A DNA stretch of 64,000 nucleotides. Origin: Candidatus Woesearchaeota archaeon (lineage in GTDB: Archaea; Nanobdellota; Nanobdellia; Woesearchaeales; GCA-2686295). Where the stretch lies: the NCBI GenBank assembly GCA_013202845.1, contig JABMPT010000005.1, positions 1-64,000 on the forward strand. The letters are read 5' to 3'. The translations under genes and the position numbers were made by a program. The stretch's first letter is position 1; every line of letters starts with the position of its first letter. Below, in pieces: positions 16,938 to 25,867 of this stretch. Under the pieces are notes generated by a model. The model was not told the DNA's origin, did not search any database, and saw only the letters and a program-made list of their open reading frames with translations.

Positions 16938-17088
16938 GCCTTCTCTTCTTAAGTCTCATAAAGACCTTACCATCTCTGCTTTCTATCTGCTTATGAAACA
17001 TAACTCCATTGTTAAAGCTCACAAAATTACCAAAAGTAGCCTTTTTAACAGTTTTCTGAAACAAAATGCTTCGCAAATTAATCCCCAA
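16927..17088 (-). CDS. Short ORF with TTG start, missing from the ORF track
   Basis: 53 residues if it starts at the TTG at 17088: MGINLRSILFQ at the start and a basic end RLKKRRLIH. An in-frame stop lies 7 codons upstream and no ATG is available. A TATA box TTTTTAAAT (17109-17117) lies 25 nt before this TTG, the spacing seen at other leaderless genes here, which is the main support. Composition (F, G, N, K) looks protein-like but no family is recognised. It follows the MFS-like gene on the same strand. Confidence 0.45.
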   Translation of the reverse strand: MGINLRSILFQKTVKKATFGNFVSFNNGVMFHKQIESRDGKVFMRLKKRRLIH

Positions 17089-17110
17089 AAGAAGGATATA
17101 TGAGAGCTAT

Positions 17111-18559
17111 TTAAAAAGTTTTGTCTAAGCTTCTCTCATACAGCAAGACTATCAAGAAGTAGAGCGGAGTAGCCACAAACACTATCAAGAATACTAAGAC
17201 CTTAAACAAGGCAACTAAGTCATATACCTGAGCTAAATACGCTCCGACAATGGAAAGAATGAAAATAGGTATTGAGATAGCAATTCCTATGAATGAGAAA
17301 TACACTTGCCTCTCAGACTCTGATAAGAGCTTATGAGTGAAGAAACCCTGGGCCATACCCAATATGGAAGAGCCGACAATTGACAAGGCAGTAGCCACAC
17401 CCACAACTATTAGATTAGGATTATAAGCCAGAGATAAAGGAAGCATTGCAATCAGCAAAGTTCCAAAGACAAGCATTGGCGAAACACCTATGTGATGCCT
17501 TAAATTCCTTGTGAACCAAGGACCTATGAATGAGAATACAATAGCTATTGAGAAAACAACAGCCACATTCAAAAAACCACCTAAAAACTGATGTTTGAAC
17601 TCATTGAAAATAAAAATTCCATAAAAAGAGTTTCCAAGCAATTGAACAGCACCTGTTATCACAGAAGTCAAAGCCAGAAAGATAACTACTTTGTTATGAA
17701 CAAAGAAAGAAGAGTGAACTTTAACCCTACGCAAGAATTCTCCAACAAAAGAACTCATCTTGGCTTGCTCAGTAATGATTTTTTGTTTTAGATAAGCTAG
17801 TATACCTCCAGAGAGTATAAAAGCAAAAGCAGTTATCTCAAAAGATATCAAGTAGCCGTATAACTTGAAATTCAGTAATTTACCAAATAGATTAAATGAA
17901 ACAGTCTTTCCAACCAAAGGAAACATGTCCATGATATAACCGGATATCATAAGCGATATAACAGTGATCAAAATACCATAACTTGAGATTTTGGAAAGGA
18001 AAGCACCCATGTGCTCTCTCTTAAGGCTGTTTCTTAGAAATCTGGCATAGACCTCTCCATGAGCCACTACACCTATACTTCCAATCAAGAAAGCCAGGGC
18101 AAATAGCAAAGGAGAACGGATAGCCACTGCAAAAGACATTATCAAAAATGAGAAACCATAGAGTATTCCGGCACGGCTGATGAATTTCTTGCTTATCTCA
18201 TGAATCTTTGAGAAATCCTTAAGAAAAGAGGAATAGAACAACGAAACCAATGTTCTCAAACCATTGATGAACCCTATAAGGAAGTATGAAGCTCCTGAAA
18301 ACGCAAACAATATGTTGAGGAAGGGATGGGAGACAAAACCATAACCAACCCTATCAAGAATTTCTTTCCAGGTAAAACCTTTTACTAGCTTCTTGGTTGT
18401 GTCCTCTCTCTTTAACTTTAGCTGTATAGCAGCTCTCTCAATAGCATCATCAATAGCAGCTTCTAAATAACCTCTTTTCACTAAACTTGACTTAATCTGA
18501 TCTGGAGTTACATTCTCCGACAGAAGGTTCTTTACTTGAACAAAAACATCCTCACCCAT
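17111..18559 (-). CDS. MFS-like transporter with N-terminal helical domain
   Basis: 482 residues. Residues 1-60 form a soluble helical domain (LLSENVTPDQIKSSLVKRGYLEAAIDDAIERA) like a UBA fold, followed by about 11-12 hydrophobic segments in the two-bundle pattern of the major facilitator superfamily. No substrate-specific motif is visible. A similar N-terminal helical stretch occurs in the coiled-coil protein at 40550-41209. TATA box TTTAAATAC about 26 nt upstream implies a leaderless mRNA. Divergent from the PQQ-like propeller gene. Confidence 0.72.
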   Translation of the reverse strand: MGEDVFVQVKNLLSENVTPDQIKSSLVKRGYLEAAIDDAIERAAIQLKLKREDTTKKLVKGFTWKEILDRVGYGFVSHPFLNILFAFSGASYFLIGFINGLRTLVSLFYSSFLKDFSKIHEISKKFISRAGILYGFSFLIMSFAVAIRSPLLFALAFLIGSIGVVAHGEVYARFLRNSLKREHMGAFLSKISSYGILITVISLMISGYIMDMFPLVGKTVSFNLFGKLLNFKLYGYLISFEITAFAFILSGGILAYLKQKIITEQAKMSSFVGEFLRRVKVHSSFFVHNKVVIFLALTSVITGAVQLLGNSFYGIFIFNEFKHQFLGGFLNVAVVFSIAIVFSFIGPWFTRNLRHHIGVSPMLVFGTLLIAMLPLSLAYNPNLIVVGVATALSIVGSSILGMAQGFFTHKLLSESERQVYFSFIGIAISIPIFILSIVGAYLAQVYDLVALFKVLVFLIVFVATPLYFLIVLLYERSLDKTF

Positions 18560-18659
18560 AGAACAGTATTAAAAGAGATGCGGTATTTAAATTTTATTGA
18601 AAACGCCACAGGGAAAAATCAAAACTTTTTTATAATCCAAACCTATAAGCTTTAATACT

Positions 18660-19916
18660 GTGAAAGTTACTTTTGGCTTTAAGAAACTTCTCAGTAAGGG
18701 AAAAAGAGGTCAAATCCGGGAGAAGTGGAAATTCGATTCAAAGAGTGCTCTATTGGCGCCTCCCATAGTCACTGAGTTAGATAATTCTGGAAAGAAAAAC
18801 ATAGTCTTTGGGACTAGCGACGGCAAGATATACTCATTAGACAGAGATGCGAGAATAGACTGGATGTTCAATGCCCAGGAACACATAGAACAAGCAGAAT
18901 TGATGTTCTTTGACGTGGAAACAGCTCACAGCATACAATCATCTCCAAACATCTACGATATTAATGGAGATAATAAGAAAGAAATAGTTTTTGGCTCTGA
19001 GATGGGTGCCGTCTATGCTCTAAGCTCAGATGGAAAACTGTTATGGAAATTCAAAGCAGATGGCTCTGTAAGAGGAGCTGTGCTGATAAAAGATATAAAC
19101 GGAGATGGAAAGCCAGAAATAGTTTTTGGATCAGGAGACAATCATCTATACATTTTGAACGCAGATGGAAAATTACTGCAAAAGCATGATATTGGCTCAC
19201 AGATAGAATCAACTCCAGAAGTACTCGGGGATAAGATAATATTTGGCTCGAATGACGGATATATCAACTGTATCAAGAACAACGGTGACGAAGTCTGGAA
19301 GTTCAAGACAGATGATAAAGTAGTTGCTCAACCAGCAATAGGAAAGATAATAGGAGATGATAAGAATTACATTGTGATTGGTTCATTGGACCATTACATG
19401 TATGTACTGGAAGAGACTGGAGAGCTATTATGGAAATTCAGAACCGGAGGAGCAATATATTCAAAAGCTGCTCTTGTAGACATAAACAATGACAAGAAGC
19501 TGGAAATAATATTTGGTTCATGTGATAACAGCGTATATGCTTTAGGGTGCAATGGAGAGAAAATCTGGTCTTATGAAACGGATTTCTGGGTTGTGGCACC
19601 TGTAATAGTTACTGATATTGACAAGGACGGTCACTTAGAGATTATAGCTGGCTCTTATGACCACAATATATATATACTGGACGCAAAAGGTAATTATATG
19701 TTGGATTATGTTCCTGGACTATCAGGCGTGATGCAGCAAACAGGCTCATACAGCGATGTCGTGACTTCAGAACCTGGAAAGGTCACTGGAAAGAAGATAT
19801 GGCAATACCAAGCTGACGGAGTAGTTGTTGGCTGTGCATTCATAGACGATAACAAGAATATCATTGTAAATACAAGACCTGGAAAGGTTAATAATCTTGA
19901 ACATCTGGAGGGGTGA
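18660..19916 (+). CDS. PQQ-like/FG-GAP beta-propeller protein, cytoplasmic
   Basis: 418 residues with a GTG start; TATA box TTTTTATAATC lies about 27 nt upstream. About seven repeats of the form (D/N)I(N)GDGKxEIVFGSxDxxxYALxxDGKLLWKFK make a PQQ/FG-GAP-type propeller. There is no signal peptide or membrane segment, unlike most propellers of this class, so it acts inside the cell. It ends 5 nt before the KaiC-like ATPase gene, so the two probably act together, with the propeller as sensor or scaffold (inference). Confidence 0.85.
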   Translation: MKVTFGFKKLLSKGKRGQIREKWKFDSKSALLAPPIVTELDNSGKKNIVFGTSDGKIYSLDRDARIDWMFNAQEHIEQAELMFFDVETAHSIQSSPNIYDINGDNKKEIVFGSEMGAVYALSSDGKLLWKFKADGSVRGAVLIKDINGDGKPEIVFGSGDNHLYILNADGKLLQKHDIGSQIESTPEVLGDKIIFGSNDGYINCIKNNGDEVWKFKTDDKVVAQPAIGKIIGDDKNYIVIGSLDHYMYVLEETGELLWKFRTGGAIYSKAALVDINNDKKLEIIFGSCDNSVYALGCNGEKIWSYETDFWVVAPVIVTDIDKDGHLEIIAGSYDHNIYILDAKGNYMLDYVPGLSGVMQQTGSYSDVVTSEPGKVTGKKIWQYQADGVVVGCAFIDDNKNIIVNTRPGKVNNLEHLEG

Positions 19917-19921
19917 ATTTT

Positions 19922-20716
19922 ATGGTAGAAGAAATTGAAAGAGTAAAAACATATATTCAAGGATTTGACGAAGCACTACAAGGTGGAATACCAAAAGGAC
20001 ATCTTATTCTGATAAGCGGAACCGCAGGTTCGATGAAGTCATCATTGACATTCAATATATTGTTCAATGAAGCCAAGGCTGGCAGAGTTGGACTGTACAT
20101 CTCGCTAGAGCAGAGTTATGATTCAATGTACAAGCACTTCCTAAACATGGGAATGAACCTTGACTTGATTAACATACAACACATAAACGACCTTGGAAAA
20201 ATAGATGAAGTTGTCAACGCGACAAAAAGCTCTGACAAGGGAACAATAGTAGTTGCAGATATGGGCTGCATAAGAAAAGAGATTAAAGACATCAAGGTCG
20301 GCGATAACAAGAGCTGGCTGAATGTTATCAAGAACATCGTGAAAAAGGTAAAGATGGAAACAGCATGTACAAATTTCGTGCTTGACTCATTGTCAGCATT
20401 GTACACCTTGTCAAGATTCGAAGCGCCAAGAGTAGAGCTGTTCTATATCTTCGAGTTCCTAAGAGACATGGGATTAACAACATACTTGATATCAGAGATG
20501 CCATTAGACAGAAGCAAGTACTCACAGTACGAGATAGAAGACTTCCTGGCAGACGGAATAATATATCTACGATTAACTCCATTCAGAAGAAATATTGTCC
20601 GTGAAATCTCAATTGTCAAGATGAGAGCAACAGATTGTAACAATGACGTCTTTAGCTTAGAGTTTAAGAACGCACAATTCTCAGCTCTATACGGCGGACA
20701 GAATCCATTGTTATAA
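19922..20716 (+). CDS. KaiC-like RecA-superfamily ATPase
   Basis: 264 residues from the ATG at 19922, preferred over GTG 19913 because GGAGGGG lies 8-10 nt upstream. It opens with the KaiC/RAD55 pattern IQGFDEALQGGIPKGHLILISG, then P-loop GTAGSMKSS, where the Gly before Lys is Met, a variant of the classical Walker A. LYISLEQS holds one of the two usual catalytic Glu positions. Walker B is NFVLDSLSALY. Single KaiC domain, as in archaeal signalling ATPases and ArlH. Coupled to the propeller gene. Confidence 0.85.
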   Translation: MVEEIERVKTYIQGFDEALQGGIPKGHLILISGTAGSMKSSLTFNILFNEAKAGRVGLYISLEQSYDSMYKHFLNMGMNLDLINIQHINDLGKIDEVVNATKSSDKGTIVVADMGCIRKEIKDIKVGDNKSWLNVIKNIVKKVKMETACTNFVLDSLSALYTLSRFEAPRVELFYIFEFLRDMGLTTYLISEMPLDRSKYSQYEIEDFLADGIIYLRLTPFRRNIVREISIVKMRATDCNNDVFSLEFKNAQFSALYGGQNPLL

Positions 20717-20783
20717 TTCTTTTATTATTTTCCTTTAAACAAAAACCTTTTTAATATTCCTAGCTTTCTTTTTATAGGGGAAT

Positions 20784-21152
20784 ATGAAAGAAAAATTTCA
20801 AGAGCTGTATGAGTCACTAAAGCTTGATAGGAAGAACTCTGAATGGTCAAGAGAGCATTCAATGGAAGACAGGTTGAAAGAGTTGCAGAGTGAGGTAGAT
20901 GAGATAAAGAAAGCTCTTGAAAATGATGATATTGAAAACTTAAAGGATGAATTAGGAGACGCTCTTCTAGATTTGATATTCATGATAGTTATTGCTGAGG
21001 AACAAGGCTTGTTCAACGGCAAGGAAGTCATAGACAACACCGTTACAAAGATCAAAAGAAGAAAACCCTGGATCTTCAACGGAGAGAAAGTAAGCAAAGA
21101 AGAAGAAAACAGGAGATGGAATGAGACTAAAAAACTGGAGAAAGTAAAATGA
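20784..21152 (+). CDS. MazG-like nucleotide pyrophosphohydrolase
   Basis: 122 residues. EVDEIKKAL (metal-binding ExxE), 12-residue gap, then LKDELGDALLDLIFMI and IKRRKPWIFNG: the single-domain MazG signature. Hydrolyses NTPs to NMP and PPi, usually clearing damaged or regulatory nucleotides. TATA CTTTTTAATATT about 27 nt upstream (leaderless). Coupled by ATGA overlap to the Mre11-like gene, which fits a genome-maintenance unit. Confidence 0.87.
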   Translation: MKEKFQELYESLKLDRKNSEWSREHSMEDRLKELQSEVDEIKKALENDDIENLKDELGDALLDLIFMIVIAEEQGLFNGKEVIDNTVTKIKRRKPWIFNGEKVSKEEENRRWNETKKLEKVK

Positions 21153-22354
21153 AATTCGCTCACATGGCTGATTGTCACATTGGTGCGTGGCGGGATCCAA
21201 AGCTCAAGGACTTGAGCATGCAGGCCTTTATCAAGGCAGTTGATATTTCTATTAAGCGAAAGGTTGACTTCATTCTTATCTCTGGAGATTTGTTCAACAC
21301 TTCAATGCCTCCGATAGAATATTTGAAGGAAACCACTAAGAAGCTCAAGGAGTTAAATGAAAAAGACATTCCTGTCTACATCATCCCAGGAAGCCATGAT
21401 CAATCCCCTTCTGGCAAGACAATGCTTGATGTGTTGGAAGAAGCTGGATTACTAATTAATGTCTTCAAAGGCAGGGTTGAACAGGAAAGGTTAATCTTGG
21501 ATTTCACACTTGACAAGAAAACAGGCGCAAAGATAACAGGTGTGTTAGGAAAGAGAGGCATGCTTGACAGAAAGTTCTATGAACACTTGACAAAAGCGAA
21601 TCTTGAAAGAGCCCAGGGCATGAAGATATTCATGTTTCACACTGCTTTGACAGAGTTAAAGCCTAAAGAGATGGAGAAGATGGATTCAAATCCATTATCT
21701 TTCCTTCCAAAAGGTTTTGAATACTATGCAGGAGGTCATGTCCATATTGTTAAGAACAAGACTTTCGAAAGTTACAAGAACGTTGTATTCCCGGGCCCTT
21801 TGATGCCTGTAAATTTTGCAGAGCTTGAAAAACTAAGGCGGGGAAGTTTTTACATCTACAATCATGGCAAACTAGAGATGATTCCTATTGAGATGATAAA
21901 GGTTTATCCTGTTCAGATAGATGCAAATAACAGGACTCCTGAGGAAGTTTATGAGATGATAGAGCAATTCACCAAAGCCAAGGATTTCTCAGACACAATT
22001 GTTTTAATAAGAGTTTCTGGCAAGTTAAAGGTTGGTCATCCAAACGATATAAACTTCAAAGAGATTTTCAAGAATCTATATGCTCAAAGAGCTTTCTTTG
22101 TTATGAAGAGCACTTCAAAGCTTACAAGCGAAGAGTTTGAAGAGATAAAAATTAGCAGCTCATCTGTTGAAGAGGTTGAGAATGCCATAATGAAAGAGCA
22201 TTTAGGACAGATAAAGACTTCATTCTCTGATAAAGAAGAAGAGATAACTAGGAAACTCATCAAAACTCTTTCAGAAGAAAAGCATGAAGGTGAGAAAGTG
22301 TATGAGTATGAAGAAAGGATGAAGAAAGAGATTGAAAAAATCCTAGAACTTTGA
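21149..22354 (+). CDS. Mre11/SbcD-like DNA repair exonuclease
   Basis: 401 residues. Metallophosphoesterase motifs in order: MADCHIG, SGDLFN, PGSHD in place of GNHD, FHTALTE, and AGGHVH. The Asn to Ser change falls on a metal-ligand position of canonical Mre11 (established for P. furiosus Mre11). The C-terminal third (capping and Rad50-binding region) is present and highly charged. It should trim DNA ends in double-strand break repair. No Rad50 gene is adjacent; the next gene is convergent taw3. Confidence 0.85.
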   Translation: MKFAHMADCHIGAWRDPKLKDLSMQAFIKAVDISIKRKVDFILISGDLFNTSMPPIEYLKETTKKLKELNEKDIPVYIIPGSHDQSPSGKTMLDVLEEAGLLINVFKGRVEQERLILDFTLDKKTGAKITGVLGKRGMLDRKFYEHLTKANLERAQGMKIFMFHTALTELKPKEMEKMDSNPLSFLPKGFEYYAGGHVHIVKNKTFESYKNVVFPGPLMPVNFAELEKLRRGSFYIYNHGKLEMIPIEMIKVYPVQIDANNRTPEEVYEMIEQFTKAKDFSDTIVLIRVSGKLKVGHPNDINFKEIFKNLYAQRAFFVMKSTSKLTSEEFEEIKISSSSVEEVENAIMKEHLGQIKTSFSDKEEEITRKLIKTLSEEKHEGEKVYEYEERMKKEIEKILEL

Positions 22355-22906
22355 TTCTAATTTCTTGATTTTTCCCCAGGTTCTTTCTAATTTCTTATTA
22401 GCAGCATCTATAAGCACTTTAAGATAATCTTCTGACACCAATAGTTTTCCTTCTTTTGCAATGATTGCGTCTATCTTCTCTGTTGACATTAGTTCCATTA
22501 AGAATCGTTTCTCAATCTCAAACAACCCGCACCTCTTGTAACCAATCAAACGAGCAGCTCTTAACAGTTTAGAAGCATCTTCCAATGTTTTTGCACAGAC
22601 ATGGAGTATTACTGGCTCCTGCCTTAGCCAAATATTCCCTTTCACATCTTTCAAGGCAGCTAGAACATCCTTAAGCTTTGCCTTATCATGAGTTCTGTAA
22701 ATAAACTCTGCTTCTTTCTTGCTGCCAGACTCTGGAATCTGGATGAGGATTATCCTTCCTGAGCAAGAACTGGTTGAATAGTAGTTTTTTGACTTATTGA
22801 TTTTATCTATGAGTTTCTTTACTGGCTTATCAACAAATCCTTTATTGCTTTTGTCATTAGAAGTCATCTTGTTCAAGGTTCTTTCTTTGTCTTTCTCGAA
22901 ACTCAT
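22343..22906 (-). CDS. taw3: Taw3/TYW3-type tRNA methyltransferase (wyosine pathway)
   Basis: 187 residues. SNKGFVDKPVKKLIDKIN and YYSTSSCSGRIILIQ are the family-defining blocks, followed by WLRQEPVILHVCAKTLEDA. Taw3/TYW3 methylates N4 of the imidazopurine intermediate at G37 of tRNA-Phe. The window also carries a tRNA-Phe(GAA) with G37, the expected substrate. Overlaps the SLOG-like gene start by 4 nt (ATGA), and its end overlaps that of mre11. Confidence 0.9.
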   Translation of the reverse strand: MSFEKDKERTLNKMTSNDKSNKGFVDKPVKKLIDKINKSKNYYSTSSCSGRIILIQIPESGSKKEAEFIYRTHDKAKLKDVLAALKDVKGNIWLRQEPVILHVCAKTLEDASKLLRAARLIGYKRCGLFEIEKRFLMELMSTEKIDAIIAKEGKLLVSEDYLKVLIDAANKKLERTWGKIKKLESKF

Positions 22907-23415
22907 CTTATCTTTTCCTTTAATTCTTGAATGGAAATATATTCAACATCTAAATCTTTTTCAATTTCAGGATGAAGTTTATTAGAAAGAAAATCTTTTA
23001 GGATAAGCAGTTTCTTGACTTTGAACCATTTGGAGTAGCAAAGTTCAATCATTGCACCAGTTGACAGACCTATTACCAGTAAGATGTCTGAAGACTCACA
23101 GAAAGTTTCTGGCTGGTTTCTCCATGTTCCACAATTGATTACTTCATCAGGAATTGTTTCATCGAGATCAAACCATCCGAACTCAGTGTCATCTTCAGGA
23201 ACCACACCAATCACTTTCTTTCCTTTCAAATCCTTGTATACTTGAGTTACTAAACCAGGAGCAGATGTGTATGAGGGAGTTACAATTATCTCATAGCCTC
23301 CTTCTGCAAGTATTTCTGCAACCTTTTCCAAGAAATGCCTATATTCTGACTCTTCAAAGCCTGTGGCTGCACAGAACTTATCAATTCTTGTAGGTCCTAT
23401 AATTCCAATTCTCAT
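22903..23415 (-). CDS. SLOG/LOG-like Rossmann nucleotide-binding protein
   Basis: 170 residues. MRIGIIGPTRIDKFC starts a Rossmann-like fold. The later stretch DILLVIGLSTGAMIELCYSKWF resembles the GGxGTxxE region of LOG/SLOG proteins, although the motif is degenerate (STGAMIE). Such proteins bind or hydrolyse nucleotide-derived ligands. A GGGGG-type site precedes the ATG. Cotranscribed with taw3 and probably with AsnRS (gap 11 nt). Confidence 0.65.
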   Translation of the reverse strand: MRIGIIGPTRIDKFCAATGFEESEYRHFLEKVAEILAEGGYEIIVTPSYTSAPGLVTQVYKDLKGKKVIGVVPEDDTEFGWFDLDETIPDEVINCGTWRNQPETFCESSDILLVIGLSTGAMIELCYSKWFKVKKLLILKDFLSNKLHPEIEKDLDVEYISIQELKEKIR

Positions 23416-23426
23416 AATATCCCCCT

Positions 23427-24716
23427 TTAAGGCTTCCAGCGAAGCATTGTCCTTGGAAATGGTATCGCTTCTTTAATATTATCTAATTCACCTATCCAAG
23501 CAACTACTCTCTCAACTCCAACACCATATCCTGAGTGTGGAACAGAACCATATTTTCTTAGGTCAAAGTACCATTCATAATTCTTGATATCCTCACCCTC
23601 TTTCTTAAGCGCTTCAGTCATCTCTTTGACATTGGTGCTTCTCTGGCTTCCACCTATTATTTCCCCATATCCTTCAGGAGCAAGCATGTCAAAGCAAAGA
23701 GCTTCGTCAGGATGTTTTGGATCAGAAGGCTTATAGAAAGCCATTATCTTTTTTGGATAATGCGTGACAACTATTGGCGTGTCGAAGTGTTCCATCAATT
23801 TATCTTCCTCTATTGTTCTCAGATCTTTTCCAAAAGGGATTTTTAGTTTTGCTTTTTCTTTTAATACTTTCAACGCTTCCCGATATTTGATTGTTGGCCA
23901 TTTCTTGTCAGCAATTTTCAAAAGCTTTTTTGGATCTCTTCCTAAGAACTTCAATTCTTCAACACATTCCTTGGCAACTTTCTTAACACAGTACTTTATC
24001 TCTTTCTTTGCAAACTCTGTGATTTCTTTTAAACCCCACCATGCAACCTCCGTTTCTGCCATCCAGAACTCAGATAAATGGCGAGAGGTCTTGCTTTTCT
24101 CTGCTCTGAATGTAGGTCCCATATTGTAGATTTTTTCCAGGGCAAAGACTGCTGCTTCCGCGTATAATTGCCATGATTGTGAAAGATAAGTCTTGTCTTT
24201 GTAATACTTGACTTCAAACAATGTGCTTCCTCCTTCACATTGGCTTGGTTGTAATATGGGCGCATCAAATCTGTAGAATCCTTGTTTTTTGAAAAACTCA
24301 TCCCTTGCTTGGACATAGGCGCTTCTTATTTTCATTGCTGCTGTTAGCTTCCTACTTCTTATCCACAAATGTCTGTTATCAAGCAAGAACTCTGGGCTTT
24401 GGTCTTTTGCTATTGGATAAGTGTCTGAGCTTCCTACTATCTTGAAGTCCGAAACAGATACTTCATATCCTGTTGGTGCTCTCTTGTCTGGTTTTATGGT
24501 TCCGGTTATCTCCATCGAGGTTTCTATCTGTATTGAATCAATTTCTTTCCATTTATTTTCAAAATCTGATTTCTTCAGCACGCATTGGACTATGTCTGTG
24601 CTGTCTCTTAGAACCAGGAATTTTATCTGATTGGATCCTCTTTCACGATAAACCCATCCTCTTATTGCTACCTTGCCTTTGCCTTTATTAATTGCTTTGT
24701 TTATTGAGACAAACAT
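23427..24716 (-). CDS. asnS: Asparaginyl-tRNA synthetase
   Basis: 429 residues, class IIb: N-terminal OB-fold anticodon domain (about 1-105), then the catalytic core with motif 2 NMGPTFRAEKSKTSRHLSEF and motif 3 GVGVERVVAWIGELDNIKEAIPFPR. THYPKKIMAFY is the Asn-specific feature separating AsnRS from AspRS. It charges tRNA-Asn directly, so the host need not rely only on the Gln/Asn amidotransferase route. Leads a leftward unit with the SLOG-like protein and taw3. Confidence 0.93.
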   Translation of the reverse strand: MFVSINKAINKGKGKVAIRGWVYRERGSNQIKFLVLRDSTDIVQCVLKKSDFENKWKEIDSIQIETSMEITGTIKPDKRAPTGYEVSVSDFKIVGSSDTYPIAKDQSPEFLLDNRHLWIRSRKLTAAMKIRSAYVQARDEFFKKQGFYRFDAPILQPSQCEGGSTLFEVKYYKDKTYLSQSWQLYAEAAVFALEKIYNMGPTFRAEKSKTSRHLSEFWMAETEVAWWGLKEITEFAKKEIKYCVKKVAKECVEELKFLGRDPKKLLKIADKKWPTIKYREALKVLKEKAKLKIPFGKDLRTIEEDKLMEHFDTPIVVTHYPKKIMAFYKPSDPKHPDEALCFDMLAPEGYGEIIGGSQRSTNVKEMTEALKKEGEDIKNYEWYFDLRKYGSVPHSGYGVGVERVVAWIGELDNIKEAIPFPRTMLRWKP

Positions 24717-24778
24717 AGATGTTAAAAAAGAATATGCATTTAAAAAAGTTTGTAAAAAAAAAGAAAAAAATGTTAGTT

Positions 24779-25663
24779 TTAACCAAGTGCTACTAGGAAG
24801 GTATTGTTTCCTGTGCAGGTTCCTTCAACTCCACTTGATGGTATTCTTAATAGCCATCCTCCTGTTTGGTTCTTTCTTGGGCCCGCTGCCAGGTCGAATT
24901 CAGTATTCGTCACCATGAGCTCTGTTATTGCTGTTGAGTTTTCTGTAAAACTCATTCCAATGTTTGTTAAGTTGTATGTCTGGTTGCCACGACCGATTTG
25001 TCCCTGACCATCGCAGCCCATGACTGTTCCATTGACTCCCAAGTCTATCTGCACGTTTCCAGAGTTATTCACCATAAATGATATTACTGATGAATCCTGT
25101 CCAAGTGATGGGCTTCCATAATCTATTGTGGTAGGAGCGCTAAAGGCTACTAGCTGATTAACTGTTTCAGTATCAGTTTGTGCACCTGTGTCAGTGCCAT
25201 CAGTTGCGTTTACGTCGCAGGTCCATGTTCCGTTGGTTGCGAAGGAGTAAACAGTGGGAAAGTTACAATGCACGTCAGTTGCATTTGTGCCGGCGCCTGC
25301 TGTGAATGTACAGCTGCTGTTTGTGTAGTGTGTTGCATTGGCATCAGCTGCGTCTTTACTTGATGTAATATGATACAAAGTACCTGTTATTGATGATATA
25401 TCATCCAGCGTGTTATTATCATTTACTGTAGCATTGCAATCAACAGATATGGTTGATGCAGCTGTTAAAGTGATTGCCGTGCCAAGATTAAGATCTACAT
25501 TATCTACTACTGGTCGAGCGTTTCCTACTATAACAGTTGTGAGAATTGTTGCATTTGGTTGACCAACCTCTGCATTACTAATTGGAGATATAGATATTGC
25601 AATGAAAAGAAAGGCTAGAGTAACAACTAGCATACTTGATACGATGATTGTTTTTTGCTTCAT
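24779..25663 (-). CDS. Secreted sequon-rich surface protein
   Basis: 294 residues from the ATG at 25663, supported by GGAGG 8 nt upstream; the track start at 25681 lies upstream of this site. Signal peptide about 1-33, then a beta-rich, Thr/Asn-rich body with many N-X-S/T sequons. No C-terminal anchor. Its C-terminal 150 residues (NQLVAFSAPTTIDYG, NNSGNVQIDLGVNG, IPSSGVEGTC) match the C-terminal part of the 650-residue protein at 31781, so they are paralogues. Likely an N-glycosylated envelope component. Confidence 0.8.
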   Translation of the reverse strand: MKQKTIIVSSMLVVTLAFLFIAISISPISNAEVGQPNATILTTVIVGNARPVVDNVDLNLGTAITLTAASTISVDCNATVNDNNTLDDISSITGTLYHITSSKDAADANATHYTNSSCTFTAGAGTNATDVHCNFPTVYSFATNGTWTCDVNATDGTDTGAQTDTETVNQLVAFSAPTTIDYGSPSLGQDSSVISFMVNNSGNVQIDLGVNGTVMGCDGQGQIGRGNQTYNLTNIGMSFTENSTAITELMVTNTEFDLAAGPRKNQTGGWLLRIPSSGVEGTCTGNNTFLVALG

Positions 25664-25867
25664 TTGTGCAACCTCCAACACAATTAGTTGGACATCAATT
25701 GTAGTTTAATATACTATTTATTATACTAATATATAAATGTTTCGGTCTTTTAGCTGTTTTTTTGTATTTTCAAAGGGAAAAAACTAAACTTTTTGGTATG
25801 AATATGAAGTTTTCTATGCTTTATGGCAATAAAAAAAATTAAATAGGAATAGATACAAAGAAACAAT

